A DNA stretch of 46,825 nt from Methyloceanibacter sp. (lineage in GTDB: Bacteria > Pseudomonadota > Alphaproteobacteria > Rhizobiales > Methyloligellaceae): assembly GCA_029287395.1 (NCBI GenBank), contig JARFRF010000029.1, positions 1-46,825 of the forward strand. The letters are read 5' to 3'. Positions within the stretch are counted from its first letter, which is position 1; each line of letters starts with the position of its first letter. The notes beneath the pieces were generated by a model. That model worked only from the letters and a program-made list of their open reading frames with translations. It was not told the origin of the DNA and did not search any database. Below are positions 1-9,828 of the stretch, piece by piece. Both the position numbers and the translations under genes were made by a program.

Positions 1-936
1 ACTGCCGCCAAAGCAAGTCCCTCTCTCGTTTTCGAGCCCTACAATGGCACCGTCTTCTACGCCGAGGACCCCGATACGCTGTGGTTCCCCGCCTCGCTCA
101 CAAAGATGATGACGGCCTATGTTGCCTTTCATGCGCTTAGAAACGGCGAGGTCAAGCCGGACACGCCCGCCGTCGTCACCAAGAACGCGCTCAGTGAACC
201 GCCGACCAAACTTGGCCTTCCCGTAGGAACCTCGATACCCCTTGAGACCGCCATCCGGGTCATCATCGTGAAGTCCGCAAACGACGTAGCCGTTATGGTT
301 GCGGAAACTGTCGGCGGGACAGAAGAAGCCTTCATCGAACGCATGAATGAGGCAGCGAAGCGGCTAGGGATGACAAGCACGCAGTTCGCCAATCCTCATG
401 GTCTGCCAAACGAACAGCAATACACGACCGCACGTGATCTAGCCCGCCTCGCCCGCGCACTTATCATCGAGTTTCCGGAGTATGCGGACATATTCGCGAC
501 GAAGTCGGTTTCGGTAGGGAAGCGTACTCTGCGCTCCCACAATGGCATGCTGCGGACATTCAACGGCGCGGACGGCATGAAGACCGGCTTCATCTGCCAC
601 TCCGGCTTCAACATCGTCACAAGCGCGACCCGCGATGGACGGAAGCTGGTTGCGGTTGTCCTCGGTGAAAAGTCTACCCGCGTCCGCAACGCCCGCGCGG
701 CCCAACTCCTCGAGAACGGCTTCAAACGTTATTTCTGGAAGTCATTGTTTGGCACCAGCCTGAACGGTCTGCCGCTGCCAGCTGAGCGGGACGACCGGCC
801 TGTGTATCTCGGGAAGATCATCTGTGGTCCGAACTACGGCGCCGTCAGGCCTGAGCTAACGCCAGACCTGTTCCGGTTGGAGACGCCGATCACGCGGCTT
901 GCCAGTTTGCCAACGCCCCCGAACCCATTCAATTAG
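1..936 (+). CDS. D-alanyl-D-alanine carboxypeptidase (serine-type, peptidase S11), 5' partial
   Basis: Frame 1 is open from base 1 and reads ...EDPDTLWFPASLTKMMTAYVAF (SxxK motif); later SANDVAV (SxN) and DGMKTGFICHSGFN (KTG). Runs off the left edge. Confidence 0.93.
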   Translation, partial: TAAKASPSLVFEPYNGTVFYAEDPDTLWFPASLTKMMTAYVAFHALRNGEVKPDTPAVVTKNALSEPPTKLGLPVGTSIPLETAIRVIIVKSANDVAVMVAETVGGTEEAFIERMNEAAKRLGMTSTQFANPHGLPNEQQYTTARDLARLARALIIEFPEYADIFATKSVSVGKRTLRSHNGMLRTFNGADGMKTGFICHSGFNIVTSATRDGRKLVAVVLGEKSTRVRNARAAQLLENGFKRYFWKSLFGTSLNGLPLPAERDDRPVYLGKIICGPNYGAVRPELTPDLFRLETPITRLASLPTPPNPFN

Positions 937-948
937 TACCTGCGCATC

Positions 949-1434
949 GTGTCCGTACGACTTGCCCTCACGCTAACACTTGCCCTGGCATGCGCGCAGA
1001 GTTTGCTCCTGCGGCAGTCAGCCTGGGCACTTCTGGCGGAGTTTCCGGATGAGATGGCCGAAACCGTTGCCGAAGCTGCAGAGCGGTGTCGCGCCGACGG
1101 TGGCACACCCGATGTAGCTAAAGTCCTGCAGAGCGATGACCTGAACGGTGACGGCCGGCCCGACTGGGTCGCTGACTACAGCAAACTAATCTGCAAAGAC
1201 GGCGGCAACCCTGCCTGTGGCGTGAACGGGTGCTTGATACAGCTCTACTACTGGGACGGCGACGATTGGGACAAGGTCTTCGAGGACTTCGTGCAGGACC
1301 ACAGGTTCTCAACGAGTGGGCAGTCACGTCTAATGCACGTGAAGACCTACGGCGTACCCTGCAACCGGCCGGCAGCGGAAACCTGCAGCTACACCTACAA
1401 GCTCGAAAAAGATGCGATTACGCCTGTTCGCTAG
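949..1434 (+). CDS. Secreted hypothetical protein, Cys-rich, with DxNxDGxxD-like motif
   Basis: GTG start, hydrophobic N-terminus, SDDLNGDGRPDWVADY, several Cys residues. Confidence 0.65.
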   Translation: MSVRLALTLTLALACAQSLLLRQSAWALLAEFPDEMAETVAEAAERCRADGGTPDVAKVLQSDDLNGDGRPDWVADYSKLICKDGGNPACGVNGCLIQLYYWDGDDWDKVFEDFVQDHRFSTSGQSRLMHVKTYGVPCNRPAAETCSYTYKLEKDAITPVR

Positions 1435-1455
1435 CGTACGATATTTAGTCAGCGC

Positions 1456-2136
1456 CTACCGGTTGGAATTGTCGTGAAACGCGATCGCGGCCTCGACCAG
1501 GGCTTTGGCTTCGGGGGAAGCCCAGTCGGCGGGACCGACCAGACGGCCCATCTCCCGACCTTCCGGATCGATCAGCAAGGTCGTTGGCATCCCCACAGCC
1601 CTTAGTTTTGCGAAGATCTTTCCTCCTGGGTCGTAGTAGTTGGTGAGATCGGTTGCGCCCGTTTCCTCGAGGAATTGCTCAGCTTTTTCTGGACCGCCCT
1701 TGTCGATATTAAGCGCAACCACTTCGAAGCCGTCACCTCCAAGTTCCGACTGCAACGCGTTCAGCTGAGGCATCTCTTCGCGGCAGGGCACACACCACGT
1801 CGCCCAGATGTTCAGGAGCAACACCTTGCCTTTCAAATCCGCGGAAGTCATTGATGAGCCGTCAGGTTTATCAAAGGTGAGATCAGGCACGACCGCAGGT
1901 TCGGGGCGAATGACAAAGGCCGTCATAGCGCCTGTGTTCAACCCGCTCAGAGGCCCTGCGCCGGAACCCGCGGCCTCACCGGTGGGACTGCCCGTCGACG
2001 AAGATGCATCCGAATGATTGTCATAGGGGGTGGAAAGCCAATATACCGTGCCAAAGCCGGCGAGCAGCGCGACCGCAATTGCGAAGGCAGATGCCGCCGG
2101 AGATGTCGTGTTCTTGCGTTTCTCGGAACCGTTCAC
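1456..2136 (-). CDS. tlpA: TlpA-family thiol:disulfide interchange protein
   Basis: N-terminal hydrophobic anchor, LNIWATWCVPCREEMPQL (CxxC), GMPTTLLIDPEGREMGRLVG. Confidence 0.88.
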   Translation of the reverse strand: MNGSEKRKNTTSPAASAFAIAVALLAGFGTVYWLSTPYDNHSDASSSTGSPTGEAAGSGAGPLSGLNTGAMTAFVIRPEPAVVPDLTFDKPDGSSMTSADLKGKVLLLNIWATWCVPCREEMPQLNALQSELGGDGFEVVALNIDKGGPEKAEQFLEETGATDLTNYYDPGGKIFAKLRAVGMPTTLLIDPEGREMGRLVGPADWASPEAKALVEAAIAFHDNSNR

Positions 2137-2210
2137 GTCGTTCTCTTTGACCTTGAGTTCTTGGTGACTGTGAGTTTTTGGGAACTCATTCAGCTTCAGA
2201 CCGGGCTACC

Positions 2211-3608
2211 ATGACTAACACTATGTGGGGCGGCCGTTTCGCCAATAGCCCCTCCGACATCATGGAGGACATAAATGCCTCTATCGATTTCGACAAGCGA
2301 CTCTGGCCGCACGACATCGAGGCTTCCAAGGCCCATGTCGCCATGCTGGAGGCGACCGGCATTCTTACGCCCGACGAGACGTCGCAAATCATCTCAGGTC
2401 TCGACAAAATCCTAGCCGAGATCGAGTCCGGTGACTTCAAATTCTCGCGAGCCCTCGAGGACATTCATCTCAACGTGGAGCATCGGCTGAAAGAAATCGT
2501 CGGCCCCGTTGCCGGCAAGCTACACACCGCACGGTCGCGCAACGACCAGGTGGCGACGGACTTCAAGCTCTATATCCGGGATGAGATCGGCCTAATCGAC
2601 GCGGGACTCGCACAGCTTCAGCTGGCGCTCGCGACGCGCGCACTTGATGAGGCGGCGACTGTCATGCCGGGCTTCACCCATTTGCAAACGGCCCAGCCCG
2701 TCACATTCGGCCATCATTGCCTCGCTTACGTCGAGATGTTCGCCCGCGACCGGGGCAGGTTCCTCGACGCCGCCACGCGGCTCAACGAATGCCCGCTAGG
2801 CTCGGCCGCGCTCGCGGGCACAAGCTTTCCCATCGACCGTCAACACACGGCGAAAGCGCTCGGATTCGATCGCCCAACAGCAAACTCGCTCGACACGGTC
2901 TCGGACCGGGACTTTGCTCTTGAGACATTGGCCGCGGCGTCGATCGCGGCCATGCATCTCTCACGGCTGGCCGAGGAAATCGTGCTCTGGACATCGCCTC
3001 AGTTCGGCTTCGCCCGGCTGTCGGACTCGTTTTCCACCGGCTCCTCGATCATGCCGCAGAAGCGCAACCCGGACGCGGCTGAACTCGTTCGGGCGAAGAC
3101 AGGCCGCATTGCGGGCGCATTCCAGGCTCTGCTGTTGGTCATGAAGGGCCTGCCTCTGGCCTATGCAAAGGACATGCAGGAGGATAAGGAGCCCGTGTTC
3201 GACGCACTCGATGCCCTGAAACTCGGGATTGCAGCCCTTGGCGGCATGGTTTCAGACCTCCTGGTCAATGCGAAGGCTATGAAGAAGGCCGCTGGGAGCG
3301 AGTATTCGACGGCGACGGACTTAGCCGACTGGCTGGTGCAAAACCTCGACACGCCGTTTCGAGAGGCGCACCATATCACGGGGACAATCGTTGCTTTGGC
3401 AGAGGAAAAGGGCATCGAACTCAGGCGTATGCAGTTGTCCGACCTCCAAGCCGTGGAACCGAGGATTACCGATGATATCTACAACGTCCTGGACCCGGCC
3501 CGCTCGGCCAAAAGCCGGACGAGTTATGGCGGAACTGCCCCCTCAAACGTTGAGCGTGAGGCCAGACGCTGGATAAAGCGTTTGGAGAAGGACAGCGTCT
3601 CGCGATAA
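2211..3608 (+). CDS. argH: Argininosuccinate lyase
   Basis: [10 protein letters not shown] start, [25 protein letters not shown] fumarase/aspartase signature. ORF track starts at 2178; ATG at 2211 fits the family N-terminus better. Confidence 0.97.
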   Translation: MTNTMWGGRFANSPSDIMEDINASIDFDKRLWPHDIEASKAHVAMLEATGILTPDETSQIISGLDKILAEIESGDFKFSRALEDIHLNVEHRLKEIVGPVAGKLHTARSRNDQVATDFKLYIRDEIGLIDAGLAQLQLALATRALDEAATVMPGFTHLQTAQPVTFGHHCLAYVEMFARDRGRFLDAATRLNECPLGSAALAGTSFPIDRQHTAKALGFDRPTANSLDTVSDRDFALETLAAASIAAMHLSRLAEEIVLWTSPQFGFARLSDSFSTGSSIMPQKRNPDAAELVRAKTGRIAGAFQALLLVMKGLPLAYAKDMQEDKEPVFDALDALKLGIAALGGMVSDLLVNAKAMKKAAGSEYSTATDLADWLVQNLDTPFREAHHITGTIVALAEEKGIELRRMQLSDLQAVEPRITDDIYNVLDPARSAKSRTSYGGTAPSNVEREARRWIKRLEKDSVSR

Positions 3609-3707
3609 AAGAGGGACAGCACGGGGTTAACAGACAACCGCCAGCCACGGGGCATTGTGTCGTTGGACAGGGTTTGGACGGGGTCGGATCCTCAAAGGAT
3701 GATATAG

Positions 3708-3896
3708 ATGGGAAGCGCTATGCGCATTCTCTTGTCATTGCTGCTTGTTCTTACCGTGGGCCTCTCGGCTTGCGGGCGTCGCGGTTCGCTTGAACGCCCA
3801 GAGGCCCGTTATCCCGAAGTTGCCGCCGATCCGTCCACCAAACAGTCTAAGGCTCCGGACCGACGCATTCCGATCCTTGATGACATTATTCATTAG
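3708..3896 (+). CDS. Small LptM-like lipoprotein
   Basis: MRILLSLLLVLTVGLSACGRRGSLERP: signal peptide plus lipobox LSAC; lies between argH and lysA as in many proteobacteria. Confidence 0.8.
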   Translation: MGSAMRILLSLLLVLTVGLSACGRRGSLERPEARYPEVAADPSTKQSKAPDRRIPILDDIIH

Positions 3897-3934
3897 CTAG
3901 GCCCGAATTATCCGGCCCCAGACAACCACGTCCT

Positions 3935-5218
3935 ATGCACCATTTCGCCTACCGGCGCGGCGCATCCGAAGCCAACGTGCTTCACGCTGAAGACGTCGAT
4001 CTGTGCGCATTAGCTGCGGAAGTCGGCACGCCATTCTATTGCTACTCCACGGCCACGTTCGAACGGCACATTGCGGTGTTCGCGGACGCGTTCGCCGCGC
4101 GGCCCGACACGCTCGTCTGCTACGCGATCAAGGCTAACTCCAATCTCGGCGTACTGGCCACGCTCGCCAAGCAAGGGGCCGGAATGGACGTGGTTTCCGA
4201 AGGCGAGCTGCGTCGCGCACTGGCTGTCGGCGTCCCCGGAGAACGCGTGGTCTTTTCTGGCGTGGGCAAGACAAGAAACGAAATGGCATTCGCCCTCAAC
4301 GCCGGCATTTACGCGTTCAACGTCGAGTCGGAACCCGAGTTAGAGGCTCTAAGCCAAGTCGCCGACGCGATGGGAAAGACCGCGCGGATCGCCTTTCGCG
4401 TCAACCCAGATGTCGACGCGGGGACGCACCACAAGATCTCGACGGGAAAGGCTGAGAATAAGTTCGGCGTACCCTTCGATGAGGCCCCCGCGCTTTACAA
4501 ACGGGCAAGCCAGCTCCCCGGTATCGAACCAGCGGGGATTCACATGCATATCGGCAGTCAGATCATTGATTTGGCGCCCTTCGCGAACGCCTTCGCGCTC
4601 CTCAAGGAGTTGGTCTCGGCGTTGCGCGCGAATGGTTTCGGTATCGAATTCGTCAATTTGGGAGGGGGGCTCGGAATCCCTTACCGGACGGACGAACCAG
4701 ACCCGCCGCTGCCGCTAGACTACGCGCGTCTCGTCAACGACACCATGGGAGACCTCGACGTACGGCTGCTCTTCGAGCCGGGGCGCATGATTGCCGGAAA
4801 CGCGGGAATTCTCGTGGCTCGAGTTCTCTATGTGAAAATCGCGCCGGAGAAAATTTTCACCATTACCGATGCGGGCATGAACGATCTGATCCGGCCAACG
4901 CTTTACGACGCGTATCATCGTATCCAGCCGGTAGTAGAACCAAAGCCAAGCGGCAACACGGTTGTGACCGACGTCGTGGGGCCCGTCTGTGAGACCGGCG
5001 ACTACTTGGCCCTCGCACGGCGCCTACCCGAACTGAACACAGGCGACCTGATCGCTGTAATGACCGCAGGCGCTTACGGTGCCGTACAGGCCTCTCAGTA
5101 CAACAGCCGCCTGTTAGTGCCTGAAGTTCTTGTTTCTGGTGCCAATTATTGCATTACCCGCCCACGGACCAGCTATGAGGAGATGCTCTCCGCAGAGCGT
5201 TTGCCAAGCTGGCTTTGA
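3935..5218 (+). CDS. lysA: Diaminopimelate decarboxylase
   Basis: PLP motif CYAIKANSN, IHMHIGSQI, FEPGRMIAGNAGIL, GPVCETGD, GAYGAVQASQYNSR. Confidence 0.97.
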   Translation: MHHFAYRRGASEANVLHAEDVDLCALAAEVGTPFYCYSTATFERHIAVFADAFAARPDTLVCYAIKANSNLGVLATLAKQGAGMDVVSEGELRRALAVGVPGERVVFSGVGKTRNEMAFALNAGIYAFNVESEPELEALSQVADAMGKTARIAFRVNPDVDAGTHHKISTGKAENKFGVPFDEAPALYKRASQLPGIEPAGIHMHIGSQIIDLAPFANAFALLKELVSALRANGFGIEFVNLGGGLGIPYRTDEPDPPLPLDYARLVNDTMGDLDVRLLFEPGRMIAGNAGILVARVLYVKIAPEKIFTITDAGMNDLIRPTLYDAYHRIQPVVEPKPSGNTVVTDVVGPVCETGDYLALARRLPELNTGDLIAVMTAGAYGAVQASQYNSRLLVPEVLVSGANYCITRPRTSYEEMLSAERLPSWL

Positions 5219-5321
5219 CGGGCCTTACCCTCGCGACGCCCCGATTCTGCCGGTTTCCGCGCGGAATGTTACCGGGTTGTAATTCTGGGCCACACGCCCC
5301 TCTGTGCTAACACTGCGAACC

Positions 5322-8030
5322 ATGACGCGATCCTCCCCCTCGAAAGATGCCGGAAAACCCAAGACCGCGCCGGACACGCTGACGCGCCGGTTTGAGCGCC
5401 GCGTACGTCTAAGTTGGGTCGCCTTGCTTGCCGAACGCGTATTCGAGTCGCTTCTTTGGCCTTTCGTCGTGGTCTGTGCGTTTCTCGTCTTCTCGCTTTT
5501 GGGCGGATGGGGCTGGCTGTCGCCAATCGCTCACCAGGCCCTCCTGGGTCTGTTTCTCATTGCTCTTGTGGTCGCGCTGGTGCCGGTATGGCGTATCGAT
5601 GTGCCAGACCGAGCCGAGGCCCTTCGCCGCCTCGAGCGCGACTCAGGAATCCAACACCGGCCGGCCTCGTCCTATGAGGACACCCTGGAGGCAGAGCCCG
5701 GCACGGCACCCGCCCAGCTTTGGACCCTCCATAGAAAGCGACTAGCAAGACTCGTGGCGCGACTTAAGCCTTCCTGGCCGAAGCCACGGTCGGATCGCGA
5801 CGACCCCTACGCGATCCGTGCGGCTCTCGTTCTTGCGCTTGTGGTCTCATTTTTTGCTGCCGGGGGAGACGCGGGCTCCCGCATTAAGGCGGCGTTCCTG
5901 CCAGCCGCCACCGCCTCGACACAGGTGGTGCGCCTCGATGCGTGGATTACGCCGCCGGTTTACACGGGCATGGCGCCTGTGGTTCTCGCGGACGGGACAG
6001 AAAAAGTCGGTCCGGGTGCGGAGACCTTCCGTGCCTTGTCGGTACCTGTCCGGAGTCAGCTTATAGTCCGCGCTCATGCGCCAGACGGAGACCGCGTAAC
6101 TCTCACGCTCTCTGACGAGAACGGAGAGACCCGATCAGTCGAACCAAAAGATGGGTCGGCAGCGGGCCTCATGGAATTTAATGCCGGACTCATCAACCCT
6201 GTAACTGCGGATCTGCGTATCGGCGGAGCCACGGTCGCCCAGTGGCATTTCGCGATGATTGAAGATGCCGCGCCGCAAATCAGCCTCCGCGAAGCGCCAG
6301 CGGCCCTGCCGCGCGGTGCGCTGCGGCTCGAGTACAGCGCGCTTGATGATTACGGTGTCGCCAGCGCCGAAGCTCGTTTCTCGCTGGCCGAAGACGATAC
6401 GACGGACCTTCCCGAAGATATCGCTATCGAAGAGGAAATGGACCTGGCTGAGGTCGAGCCGCTTTTCGCACCTCCCAAGATCGCGCTTCAGCTGCCGCGC
6501 ACAAACGCTAAGAAGCTCGATGGTCGGGCCAGCCAAGACCTGACATCGCATCCTTGGGCAGGGCTCAAGGTTATGATGACCCTCACTGCACGCGACCAGG
6601 CCGATCAGCTGGGAACGAGCGAGCCATATCCCCTGATCCTGCCGACGCGCAACTTTACGAAACCACTGGCAAGGGCGGTGATTGAGCAGCGCCGGACTCT
6701 TGTTCTCGATCCAGAAGAGACCCCGCTTGTTGCCCGTGCGTTGGACGCGCTGACGATGGGTGGGGAAAAAGCGACGGACGATACGTTTGTCTATTTGTCG
6801 CTGCGTAACGCCTATTGGCGCCTCCAAAACGATCGCTCGCGCGAGTCGGTAAAGACCGTGGTCGATCAACTTTGGGCAACGGCCTTGCGTATCGAGGAAG
6901 GTGATCTGCCGGCGGCCGAGCGAGATCTTCGAGCAGCCCAAAACGCACTCATGCAGGCGCTACGCGACAATGCACCCTCGGAGGAAATCAAAGAGCGCAT
7001 CGAAGAGTTGCGCAAGGCTCTGTCTAAGTACCTGCAGGCCATGGCCGCGCAGCAGAAAGATCAGACCGACATAGCTGGCCAGCCGCAACAGAATCAGGAT
7101 GACACTGTTTCCGACCAGGACCTGGACAAAATGCTCGAGAGCATCAAGGACCTCGCTGAGGCGGGGTCGAAGGAAATGGCCGAACAGATGCTGTCCGAGC
7201 TGAACGACATTCTCGATCGGCTACAGGCCGATAACGCTCCTCGGAGCGAACAACAACAAAAGGCTCAAGAGATGATGCGGGACCTCGACGAGGTAGCCGC
7301 AGATCAGCAGGAGCTTCTCGACGATACGTTCTCTGAAAAGCGCAAGCAGCGGCAGGGACAAGGTCAGGGGCGCAACCAAAACCAGCAGTTTGACGTCACG
7401 CCGCCCGGATCGCCGATGGGCTTCGGCAATGCCATGTCGCCCCTCACGGACCAGATGCCCCAGGGAGGCCAATCCGGCGCACGTGCGCAGGGGCAATCCG
7501 GCCGTCAGGGCGATGCGCCAGGTGGAGGCCAAGAGCAGTTCGGCCAACAGCAACAGCAAGGCTCGCAAGGCAGTCTCCAGGAGCGACAAAAGGCCCTGCG
7601 CGAAAAACTCCAGCAGTTGATCGAGCGGATGCGCCAAGCCGGCGGCGAAGCGCCCGAGCAATTCGAAGGCGCGCGCGAAGCGATGGAAGAGGCCGAGCAA
7701 GCTATCGGAGAAGAGAACTACGATCGCGCTGCGCAAAACCAAACGCTTGCCCTGGACCGGATGCGCGAAGGCACTGAGTCTATGGCACAGCAAATGACGG
7801 CTCAGGGCGAGATGGAGGGCGGACAAGGTCCAGGTTCCAACGGCCGCGATCCGCTGGGCCGTCCAGACCGTTCAAACCGTCCGGACCTCGGACTATCAGT
7901 ACAGGTCCCTGACGAAATCGATATTCAGAAGGCTCGCGAAGTTCTAGACGAGTTGCGCCGACGGATTGGCGACCCAAGCCGGCCAACCATTGAACTCGAC
8001 TACCTCGAACGGCTAATCAGGTCCTTCTAG
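5322..8030 (+). CDS. DUF4175 / TIGR02302-type large membrane protein
   Basis: N-terminal TM segments, Gln-rich C-terminal half (about 7050-7600), downstream of lysA as in many Hyphomicrobiales. ORF track starts at 5304; ATG at 5322 also possible. Confidence 0.82.
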   Translation: MTRSSPSKDAGKPKTAPDTLTRRFERRVRLSWVALLAERVFESLLWPFVVVCAFLVFSLLGGWGWLSPIAHQALLGLFLIALVVALVPVWRIDVPDRAEALRRLERDSGIQHRPASSYEDTLEAEPGTAPAQLWTLHRKRLARLVARLKPSWPKPRSDRDDPYAIRAALVLALVVSFFAAGGDAGSRIKAAFLPAATASTQVVRLDAWITPPVYTGMAPVVLADGTEKVGPGAETFRALSVPVRSQLIVRAHAPDGDRVTLTLSDENGETRSVEPKDGSAAGLMEFNAGLINPVTADLRIGGATVAQWHFAMIEDAAPQISLREAPAALPRGALRLEYSALDDYGVASAEARFSLAEDDTTDLPEDIAIEEEMDLAEVEPLFAPPKIALQLPRTNAKKLDGRASQDLTSHPWAGLKVMMTLTARDQADQLGTSEPYPLILPTRNFTKPLARAVIEQRRTLVLDPEETPLVARALDALTMGGEKATDDTFVYLSLRNAYWRLQNDRSRESVKTVVDQLWATALRIEEGDLPAAERDLRAAQNALMQALRDNAPSEEIKERIEELRKALSKYLQAMAAQQKDQTDIAGQPQQNQDDTVSDQDLDKMLESIKDLAEAGSKEMAEQMLSELNDILDRLQADNAPRSEQQQKAQEMMRDLDEVAADQQELLDDTFSEKRKQRQGQGQGRNQNQQFDVTPPGSPMGFGNAMSPLTDQMPQGGQSGARAQGQSGRQGDAPGGGQEQFGQQQQQGSQGSLQERQKALREKLQQLIERMRQAGGEAPEQFEGAREAMEEAEQAIGEENYDRAAQNQTLALDRMREGTESMAQQMTAQGEMEGGQGPGSNGRDPLGRPDRSNRPDLGLSVQVPDEIDIQKAREVLDELRRRIGDPSRPTIELDYLERLIRSF

Positions 8031-8128
8031 TCTCAAAGCATTTTTTTTGACGCCCCCGTCAGAAAAGTGCCATCCCTTACCTTTTATGACTGGTCAGCAT
8101 TTCTCTCGCTCCGGAAGACGGCCCGCCC

Positions 8129-9235
8129 ATGCTGCAATCAATACTCAGTGCGCTCGCAAAACCCTTTGTCTGGCTGGGCGGCGTCTTTAGCCGGCTCGGT
8201 CTTATCCTAAAGATAGTGATTGGCACGATACTGATCATTTTGGTGCCCCTCTACGGGTATTTTCTTTGGAGCACGCAAGTCTGGCACAACTTCAACCCCG
8301 ACTACGCGGACGCTTACGAGGTCGCTACGAAGACCTCAGGGGACGTCCCTGAGCCTAGCGGCGGCATTGTCAGCGACGATCCAGCCAAGACTGGTACGCA
8401 GGATAAAAGCGACGCCACGGAGGCTTGTAGGCGTTCGATGATTGTCGATGCCGCCAGCGGCTTGGTGAACTTCAATGTCAACGACAACGCCTGGATTTCT
8501 TCGATGTTGCTCTACAAGTTGGGGCTCTTCGGCATTCCCTGGGACGCAACGCCGTTCTTCGACAACAAGGCTGTGTTTCAGCGCGGAATACACCAGGCTG
8601 TGCAGCGAACGGCCGTGGAACTGGTCGACTCACTTGGCCGAGTGAGAGGCACTTCTGAGGCCGACAAGGACTTGCAGACCGCGCGCAGTGACCTTCAGTA
8701 CAACGAGTATTACTGGTACTGGTCCTTTAGCCCCTTCGGCCCCAAGACCCCATCGCCTGCAGTCTACCGCACAGCGCGAAAGAACCTTCAGAAGTTCAAC
8801 GACCGGCTCGAGAGCTGCGAAGCGCTGTTCGATGCGCGCGCCGACAACCTACTCGCTTTCTTGGACCGCATCGCGAAGGATATCGGCGGGACATCTGCCG
8901 TACTCAGGGAGCGCTCGGAGAATTACAGCAGCGGCTGGTTCGACACCCGTGCGGACGACCGGTTCTGGTTCGCCTACGGCCAGCTCTATGCTTATTACGG
9001 TATTCTCACCGCGGCTCGGGCCGATTTCGAGGACGTCATCAAGCAGCGTCGACTCGAAGCAATCTGGGACGAGTTGGAGGATCAGCTCCGCGCCTCGCTC
9101 AACATCACGCCGTTCGTTATTTCGAATGGTGCCGAGGCTGGTTGGTTCATGCCGTCGCATCTTGCAACGCTCGGCTTCTACATCCTGCGCGTCCGTTCCA
9201 ACCTCGTTGAGATCCGCACGATCCTCGACCGCTAG
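8129..9235 (+). CDS. DUF2333-family protein
   Basis: N-terminal TM followed by WSTQVWHNFNPDY, NDNAWISSMLLYKLGLFGIPWDATPFFDNKAVFQRGI; recognised by pattern. Confidence 0.78.
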   Translation: MLQSILSALAKPFVWLGGVFSRLGLILKIVIGTILIILVPLYGYFLWSTQVWHNFNPDYADAYEVATKTSGDVPEPSGGIVSDDPAKTGTQDKSDATEACRRSMIVDAASGLVNFNVNDNAWISSMLLYKLGLFGIPWDATPFFDNKAVFQRGIHQAVQRTAVELVDSLGRVRGTSEADKDLQTARSDLQYNEYYWYWSFSPFGPKTPSPAVYRTARKNLQKFNDRLESCEALFDARADNLLAFLDRIAKDIGGTSAVLRERSENYSSGWFDTRADDRFWFAYGQLYAYYGILTAARADFEDVIKQRRLEAIWDELEDQLRASLNITPFVISNGAEAGWFMPSHLATLGFYILRVRSNLVEIRTILDR

Positions 9236-9777
9236 CCGCCCGCGTCGATGATCCCAATGTACGGCAGTTCGCGATAGCGGTTTCCGAGATCCATGCCGTA
9301 GCCCACTACAAATTGGTCGGGGCACTCAAAGCCTGCAAAGTCAGCGGCAACGACTTCTGTGCGCCTGGCCTTTTTGTCGAGAAGGACGCAGCTCAGCACT
9401 GTACGTGCGCCCTTGCGACGCAATCGCTCTTTTGCAAACAGAAGCGTACGACCGGAATCGAGGATGTCGTCTACAATGACAACATCGCGGCCCTCGACAT
9501 CCGACTCCACGTCACGCAGAATTTCGACCGGACCGCCAGAGGTTTCGTTGCGATAGCTCGCCAGGAAAATGAAATCTATTTCAGGTTTCAGTCCTTGCGC
9601 GTGGAGGGCTCGCACCAGATCGGCAACGAAAATGAAGCTTCCTTTCAGGACCGCAACAATCAGCAGTGCGCGAAGATCGCATGCAGCAATGCTGCGTGCC
9701 AGCGCATCGACGCGCGCCGCGATTACCTCTGTACTGTAGAGCGTCGCGATCGAGTGTGACGCGGGCGGTTCCGCCAT
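9232..9777 (-). CDS. hpt: Hypoxanthine phosphoribosyltransferase
   Basis: VLKGSFIFVADL, VVIVDDILDSGRTLLFAKERL (PRPP motif), FVVGYGMDLGNRYRELPYIGII. Confidence 0.95.
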   Translation of the reverse strand: MAEPPASHSIATLYSTEVIAARVDALARSIAACDLRALLIVAVLKGSFIFVADLVRALHAQGLKPEIDFIFLASYRNETSGGPVEILRDVESDVEGRDVVIVDDILDSGRTLLFAKERLRRKGARTVLSCVLLDKKARRTEVVAADFAGFECPDQFVVGYGMDLGNRYRELPYIGIIDAGG

Positions 9778-9828
9778 GCCAAACCTGCCCTGTCTGGCCT
9801 GGCCGAGTTCAGCGTTGCCGAACGAACT

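Noticed and set aside
6135-6941. 268-aa minus-strand ORF inside the DUF4175 gene
   Set aside because: Lies entirely antisense to a well-supported gene, no recognisable motifs, composition typical of GC-rich shadow ORFs.
8041-8048. T8 run after DUF4175 as an intrinsic terminator
   Set aside because: The GC part of the hairpin follows the T-run rather than preceding it, and on the minus strand an A-run follows; it does not fit terminator geometry.
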